Source: JAUIEH01 sp964483375 (GTDB lineage: Bacteria; Pseudomonadota; Alphaproteobacteria; Caulobacterales; Maricaulaceae). From it: a stretch of DNA of 43,616 nt. The stretch spans positions 1-43,616 of the forward strand of contig CAZABJ010000019.1 in NCBI GenBank assembly GCA_964483375.1. The letters are read 5' to 3'. The position numbers and the translations under genes are program-made. The notes beneath the pieces are model-generated. The model made no database searches and was not told where the DNA came from. It saw only the letters and a program-made list of their open reading frames with translations. Positions 7,901 to 15,650 of this stretch are shown here, piece after piece. The stretch's first letter is position 1. Each line of letters starts with the position of its first letter.

Positions 7901-8549
7901 GCACAAGGAAGGCGCCGCCTTCCGCTCTTTGATGAACAACTTCGCCATCGCCATTTCGATCGGACTGCAATACGGCGTGCCACTGGAGGAGTTTGTCGAC
8001 GCCTATGTGTTCACCCGCTTCGAGCCCGCGGGGCCAGTGACCGGGAACGACCGGATCAAAAACGCCACCTCCATCCTGGACTACATTTTCCGCGAGTTGG
8101 CGGTGTCCTATCTCGGCCGTGACGAGTTGGCCCATGTCGACCCCAACGCCGCGCGCCATGACGGCTTGGGCGGGGGCGTGCAAGAAGGCCGGTTGGAGGA
8201 CGCTGCGGAAAACAATCCCGCCGCGCGTTTCATCTCAAAAGGCTACTCGCGCGGGCGTGCGCCGGAAAATCTCATCACGCTGGCTGACGCCGCCGCGCGT
8301 CTGCGGCGGGGCATGGACGAAGACGCCGAGGAAACCCATGACGCGGAGACCGGCACGCATGGGCAAAGCGAAGCGCGCAGCCGAAACCACCTCGCCCATG
8401 ACCGCGTGGTCGGCGGCGACGCCGCCGATGAAGCCCGCATGAAGGGCTATACCGGCGACCCTTGCGCGGAATGCGGATCCTTCACGCTGGTCCGGTCAGG
8501 CACATGCCTGAAATGCGACACATGCGGGGCGACCACCGGCTGCAGCTGA
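4905..8549 (+). CDS. nrdJ: Vitamin B12-dependent (class II) ribonucleoside-diphosphate reductase
   Basis: A 1214-aa adenosylcobalamin-dependent ribonucleotide reductase that makes deoxyribonucleotides without oxygen or a separate radical subunit. The active site is visible: N466-P-C468-S-E470 (thiyl radical cysteine flanked by the catalytic Asn and Glu), with C191 (H-A-C-F-I-Q) and C479 (D-T-A-C-N-L-A) as the reducible pair. A TSCPD-type domain lies at about residues 960-1070 and a cysteine-rich tail carries C1187, C1190, C1201, C1204, C1207 and C1213, which fits a zinc ribbon and/or the redox-relay cysteines. Length is normal for the alphaproteobacterial form. ATG 4905 follows an AGGGAG ribosome site by 8 bases; the 40-residue extension to 4785 is unsupported. 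A candidate LexA box in the promoter suggests induction on DNA damage. No nrdAB or nrdR is in the window. Confidence 0.97.
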   Translation: MRIERRYTTQGADPYATLAFAERKSEIRGPDGALVFGLDAVEAPEAWSQVAVDVLAQKYFRRAGVPSATIPVDEDGVPDWLRRRDPAPGAAIGGETSAKQVFDRLAGAWTYWGWREGVFDEEDDAAAFYDELRYMLAAQTAAPNSPQWFNTGLNWAYGIDGAPQGHWRADPKTGEAALSASAYAHPQPHACFIQSVEDDLLKQGGIMDLWLREARLFKYGSGTGTNFSAIRGEGEPLSGGGQSSGLLSFLKVGDRAAGAIKSGGTTRRAAKMVVVDIDHPDVERFITWKADEEAKVAALAAGSKLLKRRLDAIVKACLNCEGADEDCFDPTRNAALSREIRQARREGVPDGAIARALAQARQGDADLGLKELNLDWDSEAYFTVSGQNANNSVRISDAFMSAVEKDASWDLVRRTDGLAAKSVSARGLWGQIAKAAWACADPGVQYHDTINAWHTCAADGDIQASNPCSEYMFLDDTACNLASLNLIRFLDQDGGFDADAFEHAARLWTVVLEISVAMAQFPSAAIAERSWAYRTLGLGFANLGGLLMSCAIPYDSEEGRAAAGAISALMTAVSYRTSAEMAKDLGPFPAFARNAAHLTRVLRNHARAAYGVEDDAEYEGLNVLPVALDGANCPFDGVAERAGDAWEKLLEDVEVYGVRNAQATCIAPTGTIGLVMDCDTTGVEPDFALVKFKKLAGGGYFKIINRAVPRALARLGYAPDQIAEIEAYAVGRGTLKGAPSVNHETLRAKGFTDHELGKIEDAVKDAFDIRFAFNRWTLGDGFCRDALGLSDEQRDAPGFDLLSAIGFTPAQIDEANAFCCGAMTLEGAPHLSEAHYPVFDCATPCGRRGVRALSVEAHLAMMAAVQPFVSGAISKTVNMPNAATVADCGDVYARAWDLGLKAVALYRDGSKLSQPLAGALYEDEDLEALEEARERPAAEAARRVVERVVEKVIYAETERRRLPDRRKGYIQKATIGGHKVYLHTGEFDDGELGEIFIDMHKEGAAFRSLMNNFAIAISIGLQYGVPLEEFVDAYVFTRFEPAGPVTGNDRIKNATSILDYIFRELAVSYLGRDELAHVDPNAARHDGLGGGVQEGRLEDAAENNPAARFISKGYSRGRAPENLITLADAAARLRRGMDEDAEETHDAETGTHGQSEARSRNHLAHDRVVGGDAADEARMKGYTGDPCAECGSFTLVRSGTCLKCDTCGATTGCS

Positions 8550-8560
8550 CCGGAACGGCG

Positions 8561-8614
8561 GGGGCGCAGAGGCGAAGCCGCGAGGCCGCGCTTCGCAGGG
8601 CGTGACTGCGCCCC
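8561..8614 (+). terminator. Nested GC-rich hairpin after nrdJ
   Basis: GGGGCGCAG (8561-8569) pairs with CTGCGCCCC (8606-8614), and inside it GCGAAGC (8572-8578) pairs with GCTTCGC (8590-8596). It starts 11 bases after the nrdJ stop. There is no T-run, so it is either a factor-dependent terminator, an mRNA 3' stabiliser, or a palindromic repeat element. A related AGGCGAAGCG string recurs about 90 bases on. Confidence 0.5.
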
Positions 8615-8698
8615 GGAGCGGGGGCTCGCAGCGGGGCGGTCCCGGTCTTGCTCGCGCGACAGGCGAAGCGCGCACCCGCCCATGGAGCCCGACCCAAC

Positions 8699-9211
8699 AT
8701 GAAACGCCTCGCCTACGCCACAGCCGCCTCCGTGCTCGTCAGCCTTTTGGGCGCGCTGCTCTCCACATTCGCCGCCATCGCTCAGGACGCCGGACAAATC
8801 GCGAGCGTAAGAGCCGGAGCGTCCTGCCCGGGCTGCAACCTATTTCAAGCCGAACTCAGCTATCTCGACCTGCCCGGTCTTGATCTCTCCGCAGCCCGCC
8901 TCCGCCAGGCCAATCTGTCTCTAGCGACAATGAACCGAACCAATTTCGCCGGCGCGGATTTGTCCGTCGCAAACGCCTTCGGCGCCCGTTTCAGCGGAGC
9001 CGATTTCGCCGGCGCGGACCTCTCCCGGAGCGTTTTCGTCGGCGCCTATGTGGGCCATGCTGATTTCTCAAATGCGGATCTGACCGATGCGAATTTCGCT
9101 GGCGCGGACTTCACCGGCGCGCGCAATCTGACCCAGAGCCAACTCGACCAGGCGTGCGGCGACGGCGCGACCATTCTGCCGGCGGGGTTCACCTTGCCGC
9201 CCTGCGGGTGA
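8699..9211 (+). CDS. Exported pentapeptide-repeat protein (short)
   Basis: A 170-aa protein with a signal peptide (about residues 1-29, ending A-I-A-Q) and a right-handed beta-helix of A-(D/N)-L/F-x-x pentapeptides (about residues 50-140, for example A-D-L-S-V-A-N-A-F, G-A-D-F-A-G-A-D-L). A C-P-G-C pair (C43, C46) precedes the helix, and the end C-G-D-G-A-T-x-L-P-A-G-F-x-L-P-P-C-G holds another cysteine pair, so the helix may be capped by disulfides in the periplasm. The same arrangement is found in the next gene, so the two are paralogues. ATG 8699 is the only start that exposes the signal peptide. Known cytosolic relatives mimic DNA; this one is exported, so that role is unlikely. Function unknown. 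Confidence 0.85.
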   Translation: MKRLAYATAASVLVSLLGALLSTFAAIAQDAGQIASVRAGASCPGCNLFQAELSYLDLPGLDLSAARLRQANLSLATMNRTNFAGADLSVANAFGARFSGADFAGADLSRSVFVGAYVGHADFSNADLTDANFAGADFTGARNLTQSQLDQACGDGATILPAGFTLPPCG

Positions 9212-9313
9212 GTGCGGTCGGGGATTTCCGTAGACCCGAAATCCCTCCGCCTTTCGAAGGCGTTACGGCGAATTAAGTCGGCGCAGCGGTCAGAGTGCGG
9301 TACACCGCCGCCC

Positions 9314-10801
9314 ATGATGAAACGCCCTGCAATCCGCCCCGCCCTTCTCGCCGCCGTCGCCGCGCCTGCGCTGCTCAGCGCCGCCGCTTGGGCCGGCGAC
9401 GTTCATCGACAAGACCAAGTCTACGGCCCTTGCGACGAATGCGACCTGTCGGATCGCTCGTTTCGCGAGACGCCGTTGAGCGGGGTCTTCGCCCGCGCGG
9501 ACTTTTCCAATTCCGACTTGTTTCAAGCGCGCCTCAGCGGAAATTTCGTCGGGGCGGACTTCACCGGGGCGGAGTTGCACGGCGCGCAAATGAACGGCTC
9601 GGATTTCTCCGGCGCTGAGTTCACCGGCGCGGATCTTTCCGACGCCCGGCTAAGCGGCTCCCATTTCATCGACGCGGAGTTCACCGGCGCGCACATGTCC
9701 GATGTCCACGCGCAGGGCATCATGGCCGCCAACGCGGAGTTCGTGGGCGCGGAATTGCGCGACGCTCGCTTTGAAGGCGCTCAGCTCAACGGCGCGGATT
9801 TCGCGCGGGCCAGCCTTTACGGCGCGCGGTTCTCCGGCGCTGCGCTGCATGAAGCCGAATTCGAGCAAGCCGAAGCAATCGGCGCGCGCTTTGAGGGCGC
9901 CGGGCTTGCCGGGGCCGCATTCGAAGGCGCGCAGCTCCAGGACGCGCGGTTCGACTACGCATCGCTCCCCGGCGCCGATTTCTCTGGGGCGTCCTTGCGC
10001 GAGACGTCGTTTCGCGAGGCGAATTTGTCGGACGTCGATTTCAGCGGCGCAGATGTGAGCGGCGCGGTGTTTCATGGCTCGGTTCTCATCGACGCCGATT
10101 TCGACGGCGCAGAAGGGCTGACCGCTGCGGCGTTGGAAGGGGCGTGCGGGGGACCCGACGCAGACATGCCCGACGGTCTCTCCCTGCCCTTGTGCGGCGC
10201 GCGCGGGGAACGACGCGGCGAGGGGGCCCGGGGCGACGTCAACGACAACTACACCTATAGCTATCGGTATGATGGCGACGGCGCGGCGTTCGAATTCTCC
10301 TTCAGCTTGGATGACGACACCGTCGTCGATGTGAGAACCGAAGTCGCATCCGCCATGGAAGAAGCGCGCGTCGCCCTCCGCGAGGCCTTCGATGCGGCGC
10401 ATTGGGAACTGAACCCCCATTTGCGCGGCGAAGTGGAGAATGCGCGACGGGTCTTCTCCCAAGCCCGCGCGCGATGCGCGGCGATGTCGCGCGAGCATGA
10501 CGACCTGAATGACGCCGTCGAAGCGTTGGAACGGGCCGTTGAACTGTCGAGCACAGGCTTTGTGCGCGATACGCTCAGCGAGGTGCGCGACGCGCTTGAA
10601 GAAGCGTCCGACGAAATCCGCCACGCCTGCGAAGAAGCGGAAATGGAAGCCGAAGCGTTAGCCCGGGAACTCGCGGCGGCGGAGGCCGCGCGCGCCGCCG
10701 AGCCGCCGTCTCCCGCCCTGCCCTTAGTGCCGCCCGCCCCACCGCTTCCGCGAGCCGGGGAAGACCAAGACGGCGGCGGCAGGATCGCGCTTAAGCGCTG
10801 A
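9314..10801 (+). CDS. Exported pentapeptide-repeat protein with helical C-terminal extension
   Basis: A 495-aa paralogue of the preceding gene. Order: signal peptide (1-28, A-W-A-G-D), C-D-E-C pair (C40, C43), a long pentapeptide beta-helix to about residue 275 (over 40 pentapeptides, rich in G-A-D-F and G-A-x-F), and a cap with cysteines near 278 and 294 (A-C-G-G ... L-P-L-C-G). It then has a tail absent from the short paralogue: a Y-T-Y-S-Y-R-Y segment with an acidic strand, a charged alpha-helical or coiled-coil region (about 335-465) and a proline-rich end. Adjacent ATGs at 9314 and 9317 are both possible; GTG 9212 is rejected because it buries the signal peptide. 102 bases separate it from the short paralogue, so co-transcription is likely but not shown. 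Function unknown. Confidence 0.85.
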   Translation: MMKRPAIRPALLAAVAAPALLSAAAWAGDVHRQDQVYGPCDECDLSDRSFRETPLSGVFARADFSNSDLFQARLSGNFVGADFTGAELHGAQMNGSDFSGAEFTGADLSDARLSGSHFIDAEFTGAHMSDVHAQGIMAANAEFVGAELRDARFEGAQLNGADFARASLYGARFSGAALHEAEFEQAEAIGARFEGAGLAGAAFEGAQLQDARFDYASLPGADFSGASLRETSFREANLSDVDFSGADVSGAVFHGSVLIDADFDGAEGLTAAALEGACGGPDADMPDGLSLPLCGARGERRGEGARGDVNDNYTYSYRYDGDGAAFEFSFSLDDDTVVDVRTEVASAMEEARVALREAFDAAHWELNPHLRGEVENARRVFSQARARCAAMSREHDDLNDAVEALERAVELSSTGFVRDTLSEVRDALEEASDEIRHACEEAEMEAEALARELAAAEAARAAEPPSPALPLVPPAPPLPRAGEDQDGGGRIALKR

Positions 10802-10936
10802 CCGCCCGACGCGCGCGCTTGGTCGCGCCGTCGCCTGAGCGCTCTGATCACGCGCGCATCAAACCGAGCGCCCCGCGTCATCAAGCCAGACGCCCGCCCG
10901 TTTGAGACGACGCGCTCGACTTGTTTCTAACGCGCC

Positions 10937-12766
10937 CTATTCCTCGACTTTTTCCGGCGTTTTGGCGGTTTTCGGCGGCTCGACAATGCGGATGGACAGC
11001 TCATTGAGCTGTTCCTTAGACACCGGCGCGGGGGCGCCCATCATCAAATCCTGGGCCTGCTGGTTCATCGGGAACAAGGTGACGTCGCGAATGTTCTCCG
11101 CGCCCGCAAGCAGCATCACCATACGGTCCACCCCCGGCGCGATGCCGCCATGGGGCGGAGCGCCATAGCGAAAAGCGCTGAGCATGCCGCCGAACTCCGC
11201 CTCGACGACCTCAGGGCCATAGCCTGCGATCTCGAAGGCCTTCAGCATGATGTCGCGCTTGTGGTTCCGGATCGCGCCGGAGGAGAGCTCCACCCCGTTG
11301 CAGACGATGTCGTACTGATACGCCAGGATGTCGAGCGGCTCTTTGGTCTCCAACGCCTCCAGCCCGCCTTGCGGCATCGAGAAGGGATTGTGCGAGAAAT
11401 CGACCTTCTTATTGTCCTCGTCCCACTCATACATAGGGAAGTCGACGATCCAGCAGAACTTGAAGACGTCGGGCTCGACCAGATCGAGTTCACGCCCGAT
11501 CTTCACCCGCGCCGCGCCGGCGAGTTTGAGCGCGTCTGCCGCCAATCCCGCGGCGAAGAAGATGGCGTCCCCTGCGCCGACGCCTGCATGCTCGGCCATG
11601 CGCGCGAGCGTATCGTTGGGGACGAACTTGGCGATGGGACCTTTGCCCTCAAGCCCGTCCTCGCCCTGGACGAGAATGATGTAGCCTAAGCCCGGCGCGC
11701 GCATTTCCTTCTGCGCCCATCCATTGAGCATGTCGAAAAAGGTGCCGCGAGGCTTGTCCGCCGCGCCCGGCGCGGGGATGGCGCGCACGGTGCCGCCCTT
11801 GGCGATCACATTTTGGAACGCTTTGAACGTCACGCCCTCTTCTTCGAAGAACTGCGTGACGTCGCAGTTCACCAGCGGAATGCGCAAGTCCGGCTTGTCC
11901 GAGCCGTATTTCAACATCGCCTCGGCGTAGGGAATGCGCGGAAACGGCGCAGGCGTGACGGTGCGATCGCCGGCGAATTCGGCGAACACGCCGTGCATCA
12001 CCGGTTCGATCGCGGCGAAGACGTCTTCCTGCGTGACGAAGCTCATCTCGATATCGAGCTGGTAGAACTCGCCAGGGCTGCGATCCGCACGGGCGTCCTC
12101 ATCCCGGAAACACGGCGCGATCTGGAAGTAACGGTCAAAGCCCGCAACCATGAGGAGCTGCTTGAACTGCTGGGGGGCCTGCGGCAGCGCATAGAACTGC
12201 CCGGCATGCAAGCGTGAGGGGACGAGAAAGTCGCGCGCACCTTCGGGACTTGACGCGGTCAGAATGGGGGTTTGGTACTCGACAAAGCCTTGCTCGACCA
12301 TCCGGCGACGGATTGAGGCGATGACCTGGGATCGCAGAGCGATGTTTCGGTGCAGGGTTTCGCGGCGCAGGTCGAGATAGCGGTAGCGCAGGCGCAGGTC
12401 TTCGGGATAGTCGGGCTCGCCGAAGACCGGCAGGGGCAGCTCTTCCGCTTCGGAATGCACGTCCAGCTCGGCCACGCGAAGTTCAACTTCGCCGGTGCCG
12501 ATATTGGGGTTCACGAGATCGGCGTCGCGCGCCACCACGTCGCCGGTGACTGAGATCACGCTTTCCGCCCGCATATGGTCGAGGCGGTCGTAATGCGGGT
12601 TTTCGGGCTCCAACACGCATTGGGTGACGCCGTAATGGTCCCGCAGATCGACGAAGAATACGCCGCCGTGATTGCGCTTGCGGTGAATCCAACCGGACAG
12701 CTTCACAGTCTGGCCCACATGTTCGGGGCGCAGCGCGCCGCACGTGTGGGTGCGATAGGCGTGCAT
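10937..12766 (-). CDS. aspS: Aspartate--tRNA(Asp/Asn) ligase
   Basis: A 609-aa class II synthetase charging tRNA(Asp) with aspartate in the cytoplasm. It has the OB-fold anticodon domain at the N-terminus (M-H-A-Y-R-T-H-T-C-G start, G-W-I-H-R-K-R-N-H-G-G), motif 2 (F-R-D-E-D-x-R-A-D-R), the bacterial GAD insertion and motif 3 (G-x-x-P-H-G-G-I-A-P-G-V-D-R). The H-G-G in the anticodon domain, where discriminating enzymes such as that of E. coli have L-G-S, is the known mark of non-discriminating AspRS; it would also charge tRNA(Asn), to be amidated by GatCAB. That is inference from family knowledge. ATG 12766 fits the family start better than 12778. Divergent from rnd. Confidence 0.96.
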   Translation of the reverse strand: MHAYRTHTCGALRPEHVGQTVKLSGWIHRKRNHGGVFFVDLRDHYGVTQCVLEPENPHYDRLDHMRAESVISVTGDVVARDADLVNPNIGTGEVELRVAELDVHSEAEELPLPVFGEPDYPEDLRLRYRYLDLRRETLHRNIALRSQVIASIRRRMVEQGFVEYQTPILTASSPEGARDFLVPSRLHAGQFYALPQAPQQFKQLLMVAGFDRYFQIAPCFRDEDARADRSPGEFYQLDIEMSFVTQEDVFAAIEPVMHGVFAEFAGDRTVTPAPFPRIPYAEAMLKYGSDKPDLRIPLVNCDVTQFFEEEGVTFKAFQNVIAKGGTVRAIPAPGAADKPRGTFFDMLNGWAQKEMRAPGLGYIILVQGEDGLEGKGPIAKFVPNDTLARMAEHAGVGAGDAIFFAAGLAADALKLAGAARVKIGRELDLVEPDVFKFCWIVDFPMYEWDEDNKKVDFSHNPFSMPQGGLEALETKEPLDILAYQYDIVCNGVELSSGAIRNHKRDIMLKAFEIAGYGPEVVEAEFGGMLSAFRYGAPPHGGIAPGVDRMVMLLAGAENIRDVTLFPMNQQAQDLMMGAPAPVSKEQLNELSIRIVEPPKTAKTPEKVEE

Positions 12767-12908
12767 GGGGTATCTCAATTCCGTTGCGAAAGTCGACGAA
12801 CTCCGGACAGGGCCGCGCTTTCACCTCCGTGTCAAGCGATGCGGCGCGGCGATGATCAAAGGCGCCGCGCACTTGGACGACGGCGCCGGCGCGCGCTACA
12901 CGGTCGCG

Positions 12909-14078
12909 ATGAACGTCATCACCGACACCCAAGCGCTCGCCGAAGCGTGCGAGGCGCTCGCCCAGGCGGATTTCGTCGCCGTCGACACTGAATTTATGCG
13001 GGAAAGCACCTATTGGCCGGTCCTGTGCCTCATCCAGGCGGCGGGCGGGGAGACCGAGGCGGTCATCGACCCCTTGGCGGACGGATTGGACCTCTCTCCC
13101 TTTTTCGCGCTCATGGCCGACGAGACCGTGCTCAAGGTCTTCCACGCCGCACGCCAGGACATTGAGATCTTTCACCATCTGGCCGGTGCGCCGCCGCGGC
13201 CGTTGTTTGACGCCCAGGTCGCCGCCTCGGCTTTGGGATTAGGCGATTCCATCGCTTATGACGGTTTGGTGCGTGCGCTCCTTAAACGCGCGATCGACAA
13301 GTCCTCCCGTTTCACCGATTGGTCCCGACGGCCGCTGAGCGACAAACAACTCGCTTACGCTTTGTCCGACGTCACCCATTTGCGGGATCTCTTCCCACAG
13401 CTTCGCGCGCGTTTGGCCGAGAGCGGGCGTGAGGGGTGGATCGCCGAAGAAATGGCGGTTCTGGCCGATCCCGCGACCTATGTGGTCGAGCCGGACGAGG
13501 CCTGGCGTCGGCTAAAGCTGCGGAAATCCACCCCCGATTTCGTCGCCGTGTTGAAAGCCGCCGCGGCCTGGCGGGAACGGGAGGCGCAAGCCCGCGACGT
13601 TCCCCGCGCTCGGGTGCTCAAGGATGACGCCTTGGGGGAGATCGCGATGCAGCGTCCGCGCAATGAAGAGGATTTGGCGCGGTTGCGCGCCGTTCCGCGC
13701 GGCTTTGAGCGGTCGCGCGCGGGGAAGTCTCTGCTCGAGGCGATCGCGCCTGCGCTCGCAGATCCCAAAGCCCATGCGCCGCGCGTCGAGAAATCCAAAC
13801 CGCCCCCGCCTGGGCTTGGGCCGACGGTGGACCTGTTAAAGGTGCTCTTGCGATTGAAGGCCGAAGAGCACGAGGTCGCCCCGCGTCTCATCGCAAATGT
13901 CGCGGATTTGGAACGGATCGCCGCCGATGACGACGCTCAGGTGCCGGCCCTGCAAGGCTGGCGACGGGAGGTGTTCGGCGATGCCGCACTCGCGCTGAAA
14001 CGCGGGGAGGTGGCGCTGCGGCTGGCGGGAGATCGGGTCGTCGCTGAGCCCGCCCGAGCGACGCACGGCGCTGACTGA
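12909..14078 (+). CDS. rnd: Ribonuclease D
   Basis: A 389-aa 3'-5' exoribonuclease that trims tRNA precursors. The DEDDy exonuclease residues are visible: D26-T-E28 in V-A-V-D-T-E-F, a third Asp in H-A-A-R-Q-D, and Y-A-L-S-D for the last Tyr/Asp pair. Two HRDC-type helical domains follow (about 205-290 and 300-375), as usual for bacterial RNase D. ATG 12909 is chosen because the family begins right at M-x-x-I-T-D-T; the frame stays open to 12765 but that part resembles nothing. It is divergent from aspS with 142 bases between, and its end faces ppx with 6 bases between. Confidence 0.94.
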   Translation: MNVITDTQALAEACEALAQADFVAVDTEFMRESTYWPVLCLIQAAGGETEAVIDPLADGLDLSPFFALMADETVLKVFHAARQDIEIFHHLAGAPPRPLFDAQVAASALGLGDSIAYDGLVRALLKRAIDKSSRFTDWSRRPLSDKQLAYALSDVTHLRDLFPQLRARLAESGREGWIAEEMAVLADPATYVVEPDEAWRRLKLRKSTPDFVAVLKAAAAWREREAQARDVPRARVLKDDALGEIAMQRPRNEEDLARLRAVPRGFERSRAGKSLLEAIAPALADPKAHAPRVEKSKPPPPGLGPTVDLLKVLLRLKAEEHEVAPRLIANVADLERIAADDDAQVPALQGWRREVFGDAALALKRGEVALRLAGDRVVAEPARATHGAD

Positions 14079-14084
14079 GCGGCG

Positions 14085-15650
14085 CTAACCTATCTCAACG
14101 CGTTGGGAGAGCCCGCACGCATCGGCGAACTGGGTCAGGCGTTTGGCGACGCTTTCCTCGAGCAGATCGGCGTCGTGCGCCTGAACGCTCAGAACCACGG
14201 CGCCCTTTTCCAGTCGCGCTGTCACCACATCGAGCAGTTTCGCCGTGCGGCCGCAGACCGCAAAGGCGAGACGAAGCGCGAGACCAAGCCGCAGCGCGGC
14301 GTCTTGCTGGAGCATGTCGAGAAGGCCGCAGGCCAACTCGCTATCGCCTGCATTCCGCTTGCCGCCATAGCGCGCCGCCACCGCACGTGCGAGAAACGCC
14401 CGCTCGGGATGGCTCACCCCCGCGACAGGCGCGGCCAGCACGTCGTGAAAGCTGATCGCAGCGCGATTGTCGGGATGACGCCAGGCGGAGATGTCAGCCA
14501 AACGGCAGGCGGTTTCGCGCAACCGCGCATCGGCTTGCGCACCAAAGGCGTGACCGAGCGCCGGGCCCAGCGGCCGCAACCAGGCAGCGAGCGCGCGACC
14601 GAGGGAGGGCTCTGCGCCCATGCGCCGCGCCACCGCCTCCGCCCCGGCGATCAAAGGGTCTCCGGCACGCTCCGCCTCTGTCATCGCCTCGAAGACCAAC
14701 CCCTCTCGCAAGCCATAAGCCGACACCACCACATCGGGGATGGGCGCTGCGGCGAGCAGTCGGTCGAGGGTCAGAGCGGCCAAGGGCATGCCCGTAATGC
14801 GACGGCGCGAAAGGCCTTCCAAAGCCGCCGGATCCACCCGTCCGGAGGAAGACCGCGCGCATAGACTGCGCGCCTCGTCTCGGCTCATGGCGAAGCCGTG
14901 GGTCACGGCGACAGGGTGATTGCGCCGGCGCATCTCGACCCGAGCCAGGTTTCGCCAAGCGCCGCCGACCAAGTAGAGCGTCCGCGCAGACCCGAAACGG
15001 GCGATCTCCGCGGCCTCATAGGCTGCATCAAGCCGCTTGCGGATCGCGCGCAAATCGCCTGCGCCGGCGGGGTCGAGCGCATGCGGCCCCACCGACAACG
15101 TCACGCCCGGCCCGATCACGCCCTCAGAGAGGGGCGCCAACTCCAAGGACGATCCGCCGAGATCTCCTATGACGCCCTGTGCAGCCGGGTCGCCGGCCAA
15201 AACCCCCATCGCCGCATAACGCGCCTCCTCTTGCCCCGAGAGCACCCGAACCTCGCGTCCAAGCAGCCCCGCGACTTTGTCGGCGAAGTCCGGCCCGTCT
15301 TCGGCGTCCCGCGTCGCAGCGGTCGCGGCGATGATGACGTCGGACACCCCGCGGTCGTCCAAAAGGCGCGCGAAGCGCCTCAGCGCCCGCTCAGCGATGG
15401 CGACGCCCTGTTCGGACAGTCGGCCGGTTTCGGCGACCCCTTTGCCAAGCCCCGCATCCACCCGTTCATTGAGCATCGGAACGATCGCCCGGCCTTCAAG
15501 CTGGTAGAGCACCAAGCGAACCGAACCAGAGCCGATGTCGACCACGGCCAAATCGCGCAGCGTCGCGCTTTCGCTAAGCGGCCGGCCGAAACCGATCGCG
15601 CGGGCGGCCCGCTGCAACACGTTGGGCGGCTCAGTTCCCAGGTCCGGCAT
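14085..15650 (-). CDS. ppx: Exopolyphosphatase / GppA-type phosphatase
   Basis: A protein of about 521 aa in the Ppx/GppA branch of the actin-like ATPase superfamily. It has the phosphate-1 motif A-V-V-D-I-G-S-G-S-V-R-L, the A-T-A-A-T-R-D-A segment, the S-G-Q-E-E-A-R-Y motif and the phosphate-2 motif G-D-L-G-G-S-S-L-E. It should degrade polyphosphate, or pppGpp, or both. It directly follows ppk, forming a synthesis/degradation pair. The start is uncertain: ATG 15650 overlaps ppk by 20 bases; ATG 15674 or 15728 would give longer overlaps; none has a clear ribosome site. Confidence 0.93.
   Translation of the reverse strand: MPDLGTEPPNVLQRAARAIGFGRPLSESATLRDLAVVDIGSGSVRLVLYQLEGRAIVPMLNERVDAGLGKGVAETGRLSEQGVAIAERALRRFARLLDDRGVSDVIIAATAATRDAEDGPDFADKVAGLLGREVRVLSGQEEARYAAMGVLAGDPAAQGVIGDLGGSSLELAPLSEGVIGPGVTLSVGPHALDPAGAGDLRAIRKRLDAAYEAAEIARFGSARTLYLVGGAWRNLARVEMRRRNHPVAVTHGFAMSRDEARSLCARSSSGRVDPAALEGLSRRRITGMPLAALTLDRLLAAAPIPDVVVSAYGLREGLVFEAMTEAERAGDPLIAGAEAVARRMGAEPSLGRALAAWLRPLGPALGHAFGAQADARLRETACRLADISAWRHPDNRAAISFHDVLAAPVAGVSHPERAFLARAVAARYGGKRNAGDSELACGLLDMLQQDAALRLGLALRLAFAVCGRTAKLLDVVTARLEKGAVVLSVQAHDADLLEESVAKRLTQFADACGLSQRVEIG

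Noticed and set aside
9650..10624. Long open frame on the minus strand (about 324 codons) opposite the pentapeptide gene
   Set aside because: It is a by-product of GC-rich codon use and of the repeated coding strand; no ribosome site or family features.
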